Source: Tetrahymena thermophila SB210 (taxonomy: Eukaryota > Ciliophora > Oligohymenophorea > Hymenostomatida > Tetrahymenidae). From it: DNA of 64,000 nt. The DNA is taken from positions 1,488,001 through 1,552,000 of the forward strand of contig NW_002476512.1 of assembly GCF_000189635.1 (NCBI RefSeq). Direction: 5' to 3'. Below, one piece after another: positions 24,589 through 37,518 of this stretch; the stretch's first letter is position 1; every line of letters starts with the position of its first letter. Below the pieces are notes generated by a model. That model was not told the DNA's origin, made no database searches, and saw only the letters and a program-made list of their open reading frames with translations. The position numbers and the translations under genes were made by a program.

Positions 24589-25481
24589 GATTATCGTATA
24601 ATTTATATTAGACTAATTGCATTATTTTTTTAAGTATTTTGGCTTTATTTAAATAATTAAAAGTTAAATATTTGAATTAATTTGCAATGGAGATAGCTAA
24701 AAGATATATTTTCATAATTACAAATAAAATAATAAATATTTTTATTTATGTTCAAGCTTATGTGATTCTATCTATTTTTTAAATATTTATGAATAAATTA
24801 TTAAGATTTATATAAATAAATAATTAAATACTGTGGTTTCTCATATATTAAGGACGCCCGCCATATATTAAGGACTTTTTTCAATAAATTGTGATTAAAA
24901 TCAGATAGAGGAAGTTTATTCATTTTCTTAATAATTAATTAAAATTCAAATATTTTATATATTTATTTATAGCTTTTATTTGAATTTCAAATTTTTAAAT
25001 TAAAAAGGAAGAAGCTAATGAATAAGATAATATAATAGAGACATAAAATTATGCTATTAATATATTATTCATTACATAAGTTTGTTTTAAAGATATGAGA
25101 GTAGAATTTCCAACTCTTTTTTACTGGATAATATTACTAAAATAAAATAATAAATAAATTTAACGCATTAAAGAAATTTAATTTTTTTTGTTAACATTAA
25201 TTATTACTGATGAGAATTTAACTAAACATAGTCTTGATTCATATAACTATTTAGTATAATACTCAAATTAATAATAATCTCAAGCAAAATATGCATTCAT
25301 CAATTTATTTTTTCTATTTGACATAAACGCATAAAAAAATTTGATTATTAAAATAAAATTTTGAAAAAGATTAATTAATGTTTTTATCTTTTAATGCCTT
25401 TTGAGAATAATTCTACTAGTATTATTATTTAAATAAATAATTATTAGGTAAAAAATAAATAAAAAAGCAAGATTTTAAGAA
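24589..25481. other. Spacer between paralogues C and D
   Basis: No gene. It contains an exact 14-base direct repeat around a GC-only 6-base spacer (24842-24875). The last 100 or so bases before paralogue D match the leader of paralogue A. Confidence 0.5.
24842..24875. repeat. 14-bp direct repeat flanking GCCCGC
   Basis: CATATATTAAGGAC occurs at 24842-24855 and again at 24862-24875, separated by GCCCGC. The GC-only spacer stands out in this AT-rich background. Purpose unknown. Confidence 0.85.
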
Positions 25482-27734
25482 ATGCTTCTATTAAAAAAAA
25501 TTGACATTTTTTCAACTGAATTTTCTTTTAATGTTGAAAATGATTTGACAAGAAAGAGAACATTTTTTGGTGTTTGTTTAACTTATATAACTATCATAAT
25601 AGGGATAACTTATCTGATCTATTTGTCCATTTTATATAAAAATAACTAAATAGACCCTAAATTTAGATCTTAGACATTTGTAAGTGAAGATCAAATAGAT
25701 GTCAATTTAAGTCAAGACTTAGTAGGATTTAGATTTGAATATCTACCTAATAAATATATTGAGCAAGTTCAGTAATAATAAAACAAGACTTACATTGTTT
25801 ATTAGCCTGCTTTATTTTACTAAAATATGGAGGATTTTTATTACTTTCCTCTAAATATCACAAACTGCACTAATCCTGATCTTGAAGGATACAACTGCTT
25901 AGATTTTTCTTAATTACAAAATTTTACTTTAACAATTAGCACAAGAATGAACTTTAACACTTAAATATTTATCCTTGTTTATGGATGTTTGGATATAGAT
26001 AGCGTAAAAACTACAATACCTAATAACTGCGCTTCTTAAAAAGAAATTGATGATCTTATTAATAATCAAAACACAAACTTACGTTTAAAACTATTAACTT
26101 CTTAATACAATATTACGTCTTAAAGATTTTAAACTAACTATAAAAATTAGCTTATTTTCACATCAGCTAATTTATTTATACAAACAAAGTTGAAAGCTCA
26201 AAAACAAACTACTAAAATAAAAGAAGGTGTTTTAATATAATCAGAATCAACTTATGTCGCACCAATTAACTATGATACCTTTACTTAGTAATTTGACAAA
26301 GCATATGCAAATCTAACCTCTCGATTAGGGCCTTATCTTTAAGTGGCTTTGGCTGTAGATGAATTATAAATAATGACAAATATCGAGTTTCCTATATACC
26401 CTGAAGTTCTATCTTTTGTTAACAGTATTGTTGCTCTAATGATGGGAGTAGGATATATAGCAAGATACTTTTCCTAAAGATTACTTAAATAATAATTTTT
26501 CCTTCTTTTTCTATAAAACCTTTTTTAAGAAACTTATGAACAATTATTAAAATTTAATAATATGTTACCAAATAACTAAGAAGTTTGCTTTTTAAAATCT
26601 GAACAACACAATGATGAAGTAGGAGTGGAATTTGGTACTCATACATGTAATTAATAAATAAGAGTGCCTTCTTTAATGGTTAAATCAAAGTTATAATTCA
26701 TGGATTCTCCACGAACTGAACAGTCACCAATTTTAACTAAAAAAAATGAAATTAACTTGAATTAATTTTAAGATTAATTATTAGAAGATACTAAATCAAA
26801 AGAAAGCAAAACAATATCAACAGATAGGAATGATTTAGCTAGCTATAAAGAATAATCAAAAAAGCAAATAAGATTACTTTAACCTGTTGAACATTTTAAA
26901 AGTGTTAGCACAAAAGATAGTTCTAACAAAATATAATAAAAAAATATACCTAAAGTATAAAGTCTTCTATTGATTTAGCGATAAAGAAAACTAAATTTAA
27001 AAATTAGCAAAAGGTAAGCTTGTAAAATAAAGCAAAGTACCATAACTGGTGAAGAATTTTCTTAAAAACAAGCTAGATTATGCTTGACTTAAAAAAGTGA
27101 AATTTAAAAAATTAGTGACATTTTCTCCTAAAAATTAAAATCTATTTTTAGTTAAGAAAACTTAAAAATAATCCAAAGTAAAATGTTTGGCAGATTGAAG
27201 TAAATTTATTAATATTTAATTTTGAAATTTAAATATGTATGTATTTATGATTAAATTAATTTTAAAAGATAATCTTGTTTCAGAAAAAATGATTGCAAGA
27301 TTGATAAGCACACTTAGAAGGATGTAGAATGTTAAATAAATAAATGTTTAGATATTTTTTAACTCTACAAAGATATCATATTCTTAAAGAAAGCTGTTAT
27401 GATTTTACTAACAAAAGATTAACTGGCAACTTTATAAATAGTTGGTTGTTCTCCTAAAACTTTTGTTTAAAAAGATAATCAAGAAATTAAAAATTCTAAT
27501 TTCAAAGGTAAAAATTTATTTGATATTAATTAAATAGATTATTAAAATTGAATGTCATTAATTAATTTAGATCTAAAGAGGAAAAACTATTTCGAAGAAT
27601 AAATTGAAATATTAGAGTCTAAAGAATTGCAATCATAATATATTAAGAAATTTTTTTCTAAATTTCAAGTCGGAAACTTAATTAGTGAAACAGATTACAG
27701 AATTTTAGCATCTATCATGAATAATGAACAATGA
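25482..27734 (+). CDS. Two-pass membrane protein, paralogue D of four
   Basis: Exons 25482-27199, 27269-27507 and 27571-27734 join in frame to 706 residues, TGA at 27732. Exon sizes (1718, 239 and 164 nt) are identical to paralogue A, and the protein is nearly the same as A along its whole length, including the tail, while B and C lie between them. Two membrane helices bracket a glycosylation-site-bearing external domain, and the tail carries LDIFQLYKDIIFLKKAVM. Intron 1 is 69 nt, a multiple of three and free of in-frame TGA; intron 2 (63 nt) does contain a TGA. Leader and 3' flank are shared with A, pointing to a duplication of the whole unit. Confidence 0.8.
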
Positions 27735-28543
27735 ATAACTTTATTTTTAATTTATATAGCTAATAATTATAAATTGAATAAGTATTTTATTATTTATTGT
27801 CCCTCTAAAATTTACTTACAATTTATTTTTTCAAATACCAATTTGTAAACAAGTAAATTTATTTATTATCAAGATAAATTCAAGTAAGCAATATTTCTTT
27901 TTAAATTCAAATGCCAAACCTAATTAATAATTTATGCTTTATTTAGCTTAAATTAAATAGAACAATAACAATTAAAATAGCTTACTTTTTACTTTAAAAA
28001 ATGATTTAATAATTAAATTAAATTAATCTAAATTAGTTAGAAAAAAACATTTTCATTAATTTAAGTAGTTTTATTACTGGGGTTTATTTCACCAATTTAT
28101 TTAAATTAAAGTATTGAAATTAATAATTTGTAAATAAAAGTTGAAAGTTTTGAAATACGGTAGTTAAAATAACTAAATGCAAAAAAACTAATTTACTTAA
28201 TAAAGAAAACAAGAAAAATAAGAAGAAACTTCAGAAGAAGAAACGACAGAACAGGAAGACAGAATTGAAGAAGATTATTCCTTAGATTCAGAAGAATTTG
28301 AAGAAGACTTTTGAAAAAGAATACTAAAAGAAAATATTAAAACTATTAATAAAAATTAAATAAAAATATATTTTGTGTGGCATATTTGTAAAAAAATAAA
28401 ATAAATACTATATGGTAGTTAAAATAGAATAAAAATGTGTTAATTAATTAATTAATAAATAAATATAATTTAAATTTTATAAATAATAAACTATTTTTTA
28501 GATGAAAATAAATTTATAACTTTATTTGTTTATTTATTTTTAG
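27735..28543. other. Spacer between converging genes, with a small acidic ORF
   Basis: Contains the 3' flank shared with paralogue A up to about 27980, then a short ORF at 28177-28314. A short element TACGGTAGTTAAAATA near 28157 recurs slightly altered near 28413. Confidence 0.4.
28177..28314 (+). CDS. Possible small acidic peptide (45 residues)
   Basis: ATG to TGA in ciliate code, 45 residues, strongly Glu-rich (EEETSEEETTEQED motif followed by SLDSEEFEEDF). The composition is richer in GAA/GAC/ACA than the surrounding AT-rich spacer, which is the only sign that it may be coding. No homologue recognised and no splice partner found. It may be an orphan exon, a small gene or chance. Confidence 0.3.
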
Positions 28544-30553
28544 TCAGACTTTAAATATTTTTTTTTCTAACTGAGGTTAGTTTTTTCTCTTAAAATGGTT
28601 TTCAGAAAATATAAATTTTGTTATTTAATGTTATTGGGAGTTTAGCATGGCTTTTTAGAGATAGTTTAACTCGTTAAGTTGTTGATCTACTGGCAAATTT
28701 TCAAAAACAAGTTTTGTATCTATATTTTAAATACTTTCTTCTTCTTCTTCAGTAAATTTTAGACTATTTTACTAAGCTCTAGAGCTGGTTAACCATTCAA
28801 CTGAGGAATTATCTTATTATACAATTTCCTTTTGCAAATGACTATTTTTATTTTGAGAAAATATTTAAGGATTTTCTTTTAAAAATTATTGCATGTGTTT
28901 GTTGTTGTTGCTAAGCTATTTTGCTTGAACATTATCTTTGATTTGTTGAATTAAAGATTAAGTAGATGGGTCTTAAAATAGCTTTTATATTTCAGCTATT
29001 TGCTCATTCTCCCTGCTAACATGTCTCTCAATACTTTCTTTGAAAGCTTATCTAAATTTAGCAGAAATTTTATTAGGGGTATGATTACCTGAATGGTTTA
29101 AGTTATTGTTGTTAGTTAATTAAAGTGTAATCGATTTCGTTCTCTGAATGTACATTGGTGAACCTCCTATTTTTTATTTACATGACAATGGTAATTTCAC
29201 ATTACAGAATTATGAAGAATAATTTTAATCAGAATCGTTTTTATTTGTTGGTAATCCATAAAATTATATTGATTCTAAATTTTTCTTTTAACTTCTCTAT
29301 TTAAGTTAATGACTTCTAGGCGTTTAATATATTCTAAATTACTATAAATTGCTATCAGATTAGTTTTTTTCTTAGATGTTTTAGAAATTTTGTAAATATT
29401 TATTCACTCTAGAATTAAAGTCACCGTCTCTACTATGCATCTATTCCTTTACTTAACTCTGATAAATTTCTGGAGTTAAATCTCTAAGGGATTTGTTTTT
29501 AGATTTGATGATCCTTTAAACTAGTTTCTGAGGCTATTTTCTGTTGGTAGAAAACTAAGCTTGATTCTATACGATTTGTAAATCCTCTATTTTTGATTGC
29601 TCATAAAGACTTTTTCTCATCAAAAATTATTAACCCATAGTTGTAATAAAATTAGAATTGTGGTTAGTATTTTAATTAAGCTTTTTAAAAGATGATTATC
29701 TTTTACTTAAGCTTATTTAATTACCTTCAAGATTTTCAATTTTATGCTAATTATTTTGTAAAGGATTTAAGGTTTGATTGAATGTAACTGTGGCAGTTAA
29801 AGAAGATTCCCTTTCTGTATTGCTATTCAATAATTAACCACCATTATAATTTTCATTAGTACTTTATAAAGAATTTAAATAACCTCTTTAGCTCCTTTAA
29901 AATTCATTAAATGCAAGTTATTTTTAATCTAAGCTATTGTAATTTGTTGTATTTATTGTTGCTCCATTCTCTTCTTATACTTAACTAGCTTGAAATAACT
30001 ATTTATTCGAAGGAGAGGTCTTCATTTACATAGGATTTTACTTTTCTATTAATTTTTTTATCAAGTTTTTGTTATATTCTTTAAGCTTAAACTCTTTTAA
30101 ACTACTTAGTGTTCTACTATAGGAAAAATGAGTTTCTGGAACCTAAACCTAATTGTTTTAATTTGACACATTTGTTGAATTATATTATTTATCCATTTTG
30201 TCTTTAACATTCCTTTCTTTAATACGTTAATAAGCCTTCTGAATGGCTAGTTTATTAATCTCGATTTTTTTTTTTTGAACAGGAGAGAGGATAGGCTCAT
30301 TTTTTTCAAGTTACTAAATGAAAAGATCTTCAGACTAATGCTTTTCTTTGACAGTCTAAATGAGGTTTTCCTGCCATTAACTTATAGATGGATTGATAAT
30401 TGTGCTCTTGTCTTACTATTCATTCAATTAGATAGAACTAAGCTTCTCTAATGCTTTTTTTTTGTTAGGAGGTAAATTCTAATATTCCCTATTATCATTC
30501 AGGGCTTTAAATAAATTATACTTGAGTACATTCTATTCGTTTAAATACGACAT
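28544..30553 (-). CDS. Gln/Asn/Ser-rich protein of unknown function
   Basis: Single open frame of 669 residues in ciliate code, ATG at 30553 and TGA at 28544. No membrane helix, signal peptide or catalytic motif is visible. The N-terminal third is basic with likely helical stretches (KKIEINKLAIQKAYQRIKER), the middle is low-complexity Gln/Asn/Ser, and the C-terminal part has heptad-like helical stretches (RQAFKESIERHVSRENEQIA) and an acidic patch TEEEEES before the end. It converges with the two-pass membrane protein cluster. The protein is probably cytoplasmic, and a structural or scaffolding role would be a guess. Frame was checked at several points; no intron is needed. Confidence 0.7.
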
Positions 30554-33500
30554 ATTACTTTTTTAATATAAATGAGATCTTTCAATCCAACGCAAGAAAA
30601 TATATTGAGAAAGAAAGATAAATAAAGTGTTATATTTACAAAATAATAAAGTGATTAAATAATAATTAATTATTAATAATAAGTAATCTTTTTGTTTGTT
30701 AAGTATTCAATTTGCAACATTCTTCATCAAATTATAATCAAATTTTGATTGATTAAAATAAAAGTTATTTTTAGTTAATATTTCTAGTATTAATTCATCT
30801 AAAATCCAATCCCTAAAATCATTTAAAAATATATTTAATCATTTAAATATCTTTTATTTCTTTCTATAATTATTTAAAGGCTGATAATCAATCATTTTAT
30901 ATCTCTTTCTTAATTCAATACTAAACTATATCAATTGTTAAAAATATCATATATCTAGAATCAATTCATTTTTATTGTTTTAGATATTTTTTTTTCATCA
31001 AAATAATTGAAAAAATGAACAAAAAAGCAAAATTATAAATTAAATTAAAAATCTATTTTCATTACAATATATTGGTAGAATGTTAAAACATAAAAAAATA
31101 GGTAAATTTATAAAAAGCAATTAAAGAATATATTAATTTGATATCAATTTTTTTTTAGTAAATAGAATATTTATTCACAAAATTTAATAAATAAATAAAT
31201 AAATTTATTTTAAATTTTATCAGTTAAAAAAAATTTAATGCTCCTTCTTTTTTTTGATTTGTTTTTGATACTTGGTACTAAGATTTTTGGAAATATAATA
31301 ATAATTAAATGAATTTTTGAGTTATCTTTTTAGGAAAAATTATCTCTTTTTTCAAAACTAAAGGGTTTAAATTCTCGATATTTAAATAAATTTTCATTTA
31401 GCAATAAATTATTAATATCATTTTATGTTTATCATTTTAAATAAATTTATTATTTTTTTAAACAAATTATAAATTATATGTTGATTTTAAATTTAATTAA
31501 GTGTTATTTTTTAGATTTAGATAAAATATAAAAACATAAAAATTTGAATTAAAATTCTAAACAAACCTGTAAATTATTAAATTTAATAATAAGAGTATTA
31601 AAATTTAACATCAGTTAATTAATTAAAATAGTTGAATATTTTTAATTAATTTTTTTAGTTTGAAATAACTATTTTATATAAGAAATATATAAAATTTATA
31701 TTCAAAAAAAATAGTTTTTTACTTAATAAATTTATTGATTCATTCTAAAAGTGATCAGTTATCAAAAGACATTAAATTTCCTTTTTTTATTTGATTTGCT
31801 TCATATATTTTCAAAATCGATAAATTACCAAATACTAATTAGCTAATATCCTATTAAAATTTAATATATTATTTTATAAAGTAATTATACTATTTATCAA
31901 ATAATATAAAAAATTATATTTGTTAAGATTTTATTAGTAAAAATGATATTTTTAGAGCAAATTAATGAATTGAATCCTATGACACAATAAATTTAAAAGA
32001 TAAATATTTAAGAATAACACATTAATTCATTCCGTATGGTTGATATAAATATTATTTAAAAGAAGCAAAATCAAAAATAATAAATTATATCTTTTTTCCA
32101 TTGAAGTCTAAATCATTTATAAAATATTTAAGTATTATTTTAGTTATATAGTCAAGAAAAGCTTTATAAACTTATTTAATAAATTTTAACAAATTATATT
32201 TATCAATTTATCATAGAAAATTCTATCAGTAAATTTTTATTTAAATTATATTTTAGAATTATTTTATGTATGTATGTCTTTTTTTAGAAATAAATTAAAA
32301 AATATAATTGAGGATGGTTTGTTTAAAAAGTTAAATAAAATCATGTAGAAAAGCTATAAAAGAAAAGCTATCTTATAGAAAAATTATTAATTTTGTATTT
32401 AATTTAGGTAAGGAGCATTTTAATTTGATGTTTTTTCTAATTTACAAAAAAAATTTTTGATAAATGAACGAAATAAAATAAAGTTTAGATCAATTTAATG
32501 ACCTATTTTAAATAGTATTGAATAGAAAATTTTCTTATAGAACAATATCATCTCAAACAAAAAGACTCTGTTTTATTAAAAAAAAAATAGTTTACTTTTA
32601 AGTAATATCATTCTTACTTAATACAAATAGTTTGAAAGTCTTCAATTATAATTAGTAAATATTTTATATGAATAAATTTAATTATCTAGTTTAATATTCA
32701 AATCATCTTACTTAATATTTTTTGCATTGTTTTATTTTTTCCTTCTAATTTAATATGCATAGATTTTTTTGTTTAATTTACTATAAAACCTATGAAACTG
32801 ACATTAAAAACTAAGCACTAATTAATTAAAAATGGGTAAAAGTTTTAATCCAAATTGAACTTATTCATTATAAAATCCATCCATCTATAAATTGGGCATC
32901 AATATATTTTGTACAAAATTTTTGGTCACAGTTGGTGCCCAATTTGGTAGGTTTCTTACACATTTTATTAATTTATATTGATTATTTTGCTTGAAAAATA
33001 TTTTAGAATGAGTAGCTTGATTATACTCTAACAAATAATGATTATTTTAGTTTAATAAAATAATTTTTTTATAAAATTTTATAATTATTTTCTTTAAACT
33101 ATTTAGTTAGTTAAAATTAGAAGAGCATTAACTATTTATTTTTTGTTTATGATTAAAAGTTTATCTAGTTTATGCATTGATGATAATTTATTCAATTCAA
33201 AAAATGCTGATTGAAATTTTTGCATTAATTTTCAACGACATATACTTGTTTGTATCAACTATTTATATGAAAATTGCATATCACATACATGGTTAAATAT
33301 AAAATATACTTACTTAAATTTATTTAGATAATTGCATAAATGCTAAAATTAAATGGATCTTTATTTTTATTTTTGAACAGGAATGGTTGAAATTGAGTGT
33401 AAATGAGGTTTTTAGTTTACAAAAAGTATAAAAATAATAAAATTAATATGTTCGTTGACCAATAAATACCTATTTCAAAATCAAACGAGAAGCTTTTATA

Positions 33501-34385
33501 AACTGTAAGCTTTAACAATATACCCGTAATCAAGAGATTAAATATTTTTTGTGAATATCTTTTATAAATGCTTCAGAATTATTTTTCGTTGTAAATAGTA
33601 ATCTCGTATTTTATCAATTTTATTATAAAAATAATAGTTATTTATTTATTTTAATTTGATCTCTCTCTCATTATATTGTTTTTACAGCTCATTGGATCAT
33701 AATCTGCAATAGACATTGTCATGCATTTGTATTCGAATTTGAATTTGATTAGTGGAGAATGAATAAATAATCAAACAATCATGTTAAAATTAAAAAAAAG
33801 AAAGACACTCAATTAATCATATTTTATTTAAATATTTGCTTTAGAATTTAGAAAAATATAAATATAAGGATATATTTTTTATTTTACATTGATATTTTTA
33901 AATTAATAAGATATATATTCTCTGGCTTTATTTAAGAAGGCTTAGGGGTTAATAAGTGAGTGATTTAGTGAGTTATTCAGTTAATCGTACAATATTAGAC
34001 CTGATGAAGTATAATTAATAGATAACTCGTTGCTATTCAGCTAATAAAAAAATATTAGTGAGCCTATTCAATCTTTCTTAATTTGAATGTTTTCTTGATT
34101 GATTAATTTACATCTAATTTGTTCTTTTTATCTCAATTAATAATTTATTTATTTATTAAGCTATTCATTCATTTTACTGTTTTTAAAATTTGACTATGTT
34201 GGATGAGCGAACATCCGTTGAAAAAAATGTAATGAGATAATAAAATTTTAGTGGTTTGCAACTAACTATTATTATTTTGAATATATTATTATGGCTATGA
34301 AGAAGATTTAATTTTATTGGTGAAAACTATTCCAAAAAATAATTGATAGATAATAAAATTGAAGTACCTACATTTGAATTTAATC
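30554..34385. other. Long AT-rich gene-poor stretch
   Basis: Almost 4 kb in which I see no convincing gene on either strand. It holds an imperfect 14-bp inverted repeat at 32889-32945 and short TA-rich runs. It must contain the upstream regions of the minus-strand gene ending at 30553 and of the plus-strand gene starting at 34386. Confidence 0.5.
32889..32945. repeat. Inverted repeat, 14-bp arms
   Basis: AAATTGGGCATCAA (32889-32902) pairs with TTGGTGCCCAATTT (32932-32945) with one mismatch and a 29-base loop. The arms are GC-richer than their surroundings. It could be a hairpin in RNA, a protein-binding palindrome or a remnant of a tiny foldback element. Confidence 0.7.
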
Positions 34386-37300
34386 ATGCAATCAAGTAAT
34401 ATTAGAAGTAATAGCAATAGAAGCTCAACAGAAATCAATAAAAATAAATAAAAATTAAAGAAATCGCCATCAAGGTAACCATCACTTCCCAGAAGTATTC
34501 ATGTGGAGCCAAAGAAGAAGCCTCCCAAATGTTCATGCAAATTTGATTGCTACTTCTTTAAACCTTAAAATATCTTTAAAGTTTTGAAAGCATCATATTG
34601 GTTGATTCTATCTTCTTCATTAGTCCCTTTCGTTTTAGGAATTATAGGATTAGGATACGATGGTTCAAGTATTTCATTTCATATTTTCATTTTAAAAAGC
34701 TTAACATATTTAAACGCAAAACAAAAAGGTTATTTTTGCAATAATTTTAATGATCAAAAGCTAATTTTCTAACAACAATCATTTTGACATTTTTTAGCTA
34801 TTAATGTAAACAAACATGTAAATAAATATGAAAAAGAAGTAAATCTATTGTTATTTCAAGAAACATATTTCATGCGATATTTAAACGATGTTTTTTCAGA
34901 ATGAATTTTGATTAGCTTAGATTGTTAGAAATCAAGTAGAAAGAATATATAAAGTTTTTACAAAATTTATATTTGAAACATTTTGTATACAAATTGATTG
35001 ATATATGTATCTTCTATTTCAGATAGATAGATAGATTTTTTTTACTTTAAATTATTCTTAATACCATTCAAAATATTAATATCAACAATAATATATATTA
35101 ATTAATATATAGATTGGTATGGCAGTGTTCCTTAAGTACAAAGAGTTGTCTTCCCTATATATCTATCAATATCAATCATATAAGCAATAATTTGCTGCTG
35201 GCAGATTTCAAAGATATATAATCTAGAAGTTAAGCAGATAAATCCTCTAATAGTACTATTCCTCTTCAGTTTGAGCTACATAGTTTTAGCAGTAATTGGC
35301 AAAACAAAATTCATGGAAATTTATGACAATAGGCACAGTGCTTCATCTTGTAACTAATATTATGATTAATTAGTAAACCCTTCTATATTAAGCGATTTAT
35401 AGCTTGCCATTCAAAACTTTTGTGTTAAATCACAAAATTGCTTATGTTTAATAGATAAACCAAGCTAATTTGCAAACAGTACCTTATCCTCTCTTTATTA
35501 TACTACTGTAGGATATGGAGTCACAACTTCATTAAATTGTCCTAATATAAATCAGTACAACTTAACTCCTAGCGGCCCAAAGATTCTATAAAATTTAGAA
35601 CTTAAGTTTTCGTGTTCAGGTATCTGCACACCTTTGCCAGTTTTCTACTTTTCAGATGTAATAAATTAAATTCACAATTTTCTTCTCATTCTGAATTTTT
35701 CAATAAATTTTCCTAAAAAATCTTAATACAAAAAATTAAAAATAATTATGAAAAATTCATTCAAAATAGATTGTTTGCTATAACAAAAATATTTTAAATA
35801 AAGTCATTTTAAAGATTTGCTTTTATCGAATAGGGAATTTTCTTGGAACAATAATTTTAATTTTTGTTAGTATTTAAACATTAAAAAATGAAATAAGAAA
35901 AATGTAAATAAGTAAATAAACAAATAAATTGAAAAAAGTAATACTTTAATGAGATAAAAGTTGTAATCGTATTTTGTAATTAGAATAGAAGAAAAATCCT
36001 AAATAAATAAATATGCTATCTATTTTAATTCTATTTAATTTATTTATCACTCAAGTTAAATAATTATCTTCTTTGATCAATACAAAAAAATAAAATCTAA
36101 AATGAGAATAATAATTTTGTAAAAAATCGTCATTATCAATCAATCAATTTTTAGTTTTAGAGTAAGTTATAAATAATTTTTTATTTTTTAATAAACGTAA
36201 TAAAGAGGTTTTAAAGAATAAATAAGTTAGATATTATTAACTCCATAAATAAATGAATAAATATTTTTTATGCAGGATTAATTCATTTTAAAGCAAACAA
36301 ACAAACAAACAAACAAACAAACTAATAACTCATTTGTATTCATATCATAAATATTTATATTTATATTTAATGATGGAACCAAAATAATATTTGTAAAAGA
36401 AAAAATAATGAAAGAAAGTGAATATAAAAGTATTTAATCAGAAAATCATTAACGTAAATGAAATAAGATGATGAAAAAAGTGTTTATAAAATTTGAAGTA
36501 ATCACAACTAATTCTTCTGATATTCCTGAACTATTTTTTATTCATTTTAATGAAAAATCTCTCCCAAACATCCAAATTATGTAATATTTCAAATTAATTT
36601 GGTCCTTCTATATTCAAATAAATTAAAATCCTATCAGAATTAATTAAGAATTTACAAAAAGCCTTGACTTGATTCGCATTACTTTAAGCCTGATTAAAAT
36701 TAAAGGAAAATATATTTTCTTTGTAACTTTTGGCTTACGCCATCAATATCTTTTTTTAAAAAAAAGTGAATCTAATTTGTTTTTCAATGCTTAAAAATTA
36801 TTCTCTATAAATTTTATAGATTAACCGTGGCCCTCCAAAATAAGACAGCTGTTACGCTATTTTATTAGATGAATTAGAGATAATCTCTCATATAATCTGG
36901 CTGCCTATACTTATAGTTGCAGGTGTAATGATTTTCTTATAATTAATTATTGCTTTAGCTGCTAGATAATATATCAGGGACCCGGATTGTATTGATTGGA
37001 GAATAGCGAGCTTTTAAAGACACATGACTGCTCAAATAAATATGCAGCAATCTCTAGGTCACTCTCACTCTATCTAATAAGGCTTGAATGGAAATATTTT
37101 AAACAACACTGCATCTGTCGGTAATAATAGCACACTGTTTTAGTAAAGAAATATTGATAATCATTCTATTAACGGTGCTAATTTTGGTATTGATGCAGTT
37201 GAAGAAAACTCAGAATTTTAAAATAACTCTTTAGTAATCCGAAATGAAAACGGAATTCCAAACAAGAAAATGACTTAAAGCATTCTTATTAACAACAATA

Positions 37301-37518
37301 TGAATGAGCAAAGACAAAGTCCTTCAAATTTAAATAACCATAATAACTTAACAAAAAAAGTGACTATTTTTGCTCCTAATTCTGACAAAAATAATGAGAA
37401 CAGTTTAAATGAACCCACTAATGAAATTGAAATATCAAAAACAACCTAAAACTAGAAAAGAAAAATACAATTAATCGCTATTCAAGATTAATAAATGCAC
37501 ATAAATCAAGAGTAATGA
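34386..37518 (+). CDS. Tetraspanin-like four-pass membrane protein
   Basis: Exons 34386-34668, 35113-35657 and 36820-37518 close in frame to 508 residues, TGA at 37516. The order of helices fits a tetraspanin: a first helix at about 71-91 (LILSSSLVPFVLGIIGLGY), a very short first loop, a second helix near 102-121 followed by a cytoplasmic turn and a third helix near 136-154 (PLIVLFLFSLSYIVLAVIG), a large second loop of about 140 residues with many Cys (NFCVKSQNCLCLID, SCSGICTPLP), and a fourth helix near 300-323. The classical CCG motif was not seen, so the family call is by topology. The tail of about 185 residues is Asn/Gln-rich and cytoplasmic. Intron 2 is 1162 nt, long for this window; its ends were chosen by frame (donor GATGTAATAA, acceptor TTTATAG). 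An earlier ATG is possible. Confidence 0.65.
36293..36322. repeat. (AAAC)n microsatellite in an intron
   Basis: About seven tandem AAAC units inside intron 2 of the tetraspanin-like gene. Confidence 0.85.

Noticed and set aside
34584-34772. 62-residue frame ending ...NDQKLIF as a stand-alone gene
   Set aside because: It is part of exon 1 of the tetraspanin-like gene; the last 35 residues fall in the intron.
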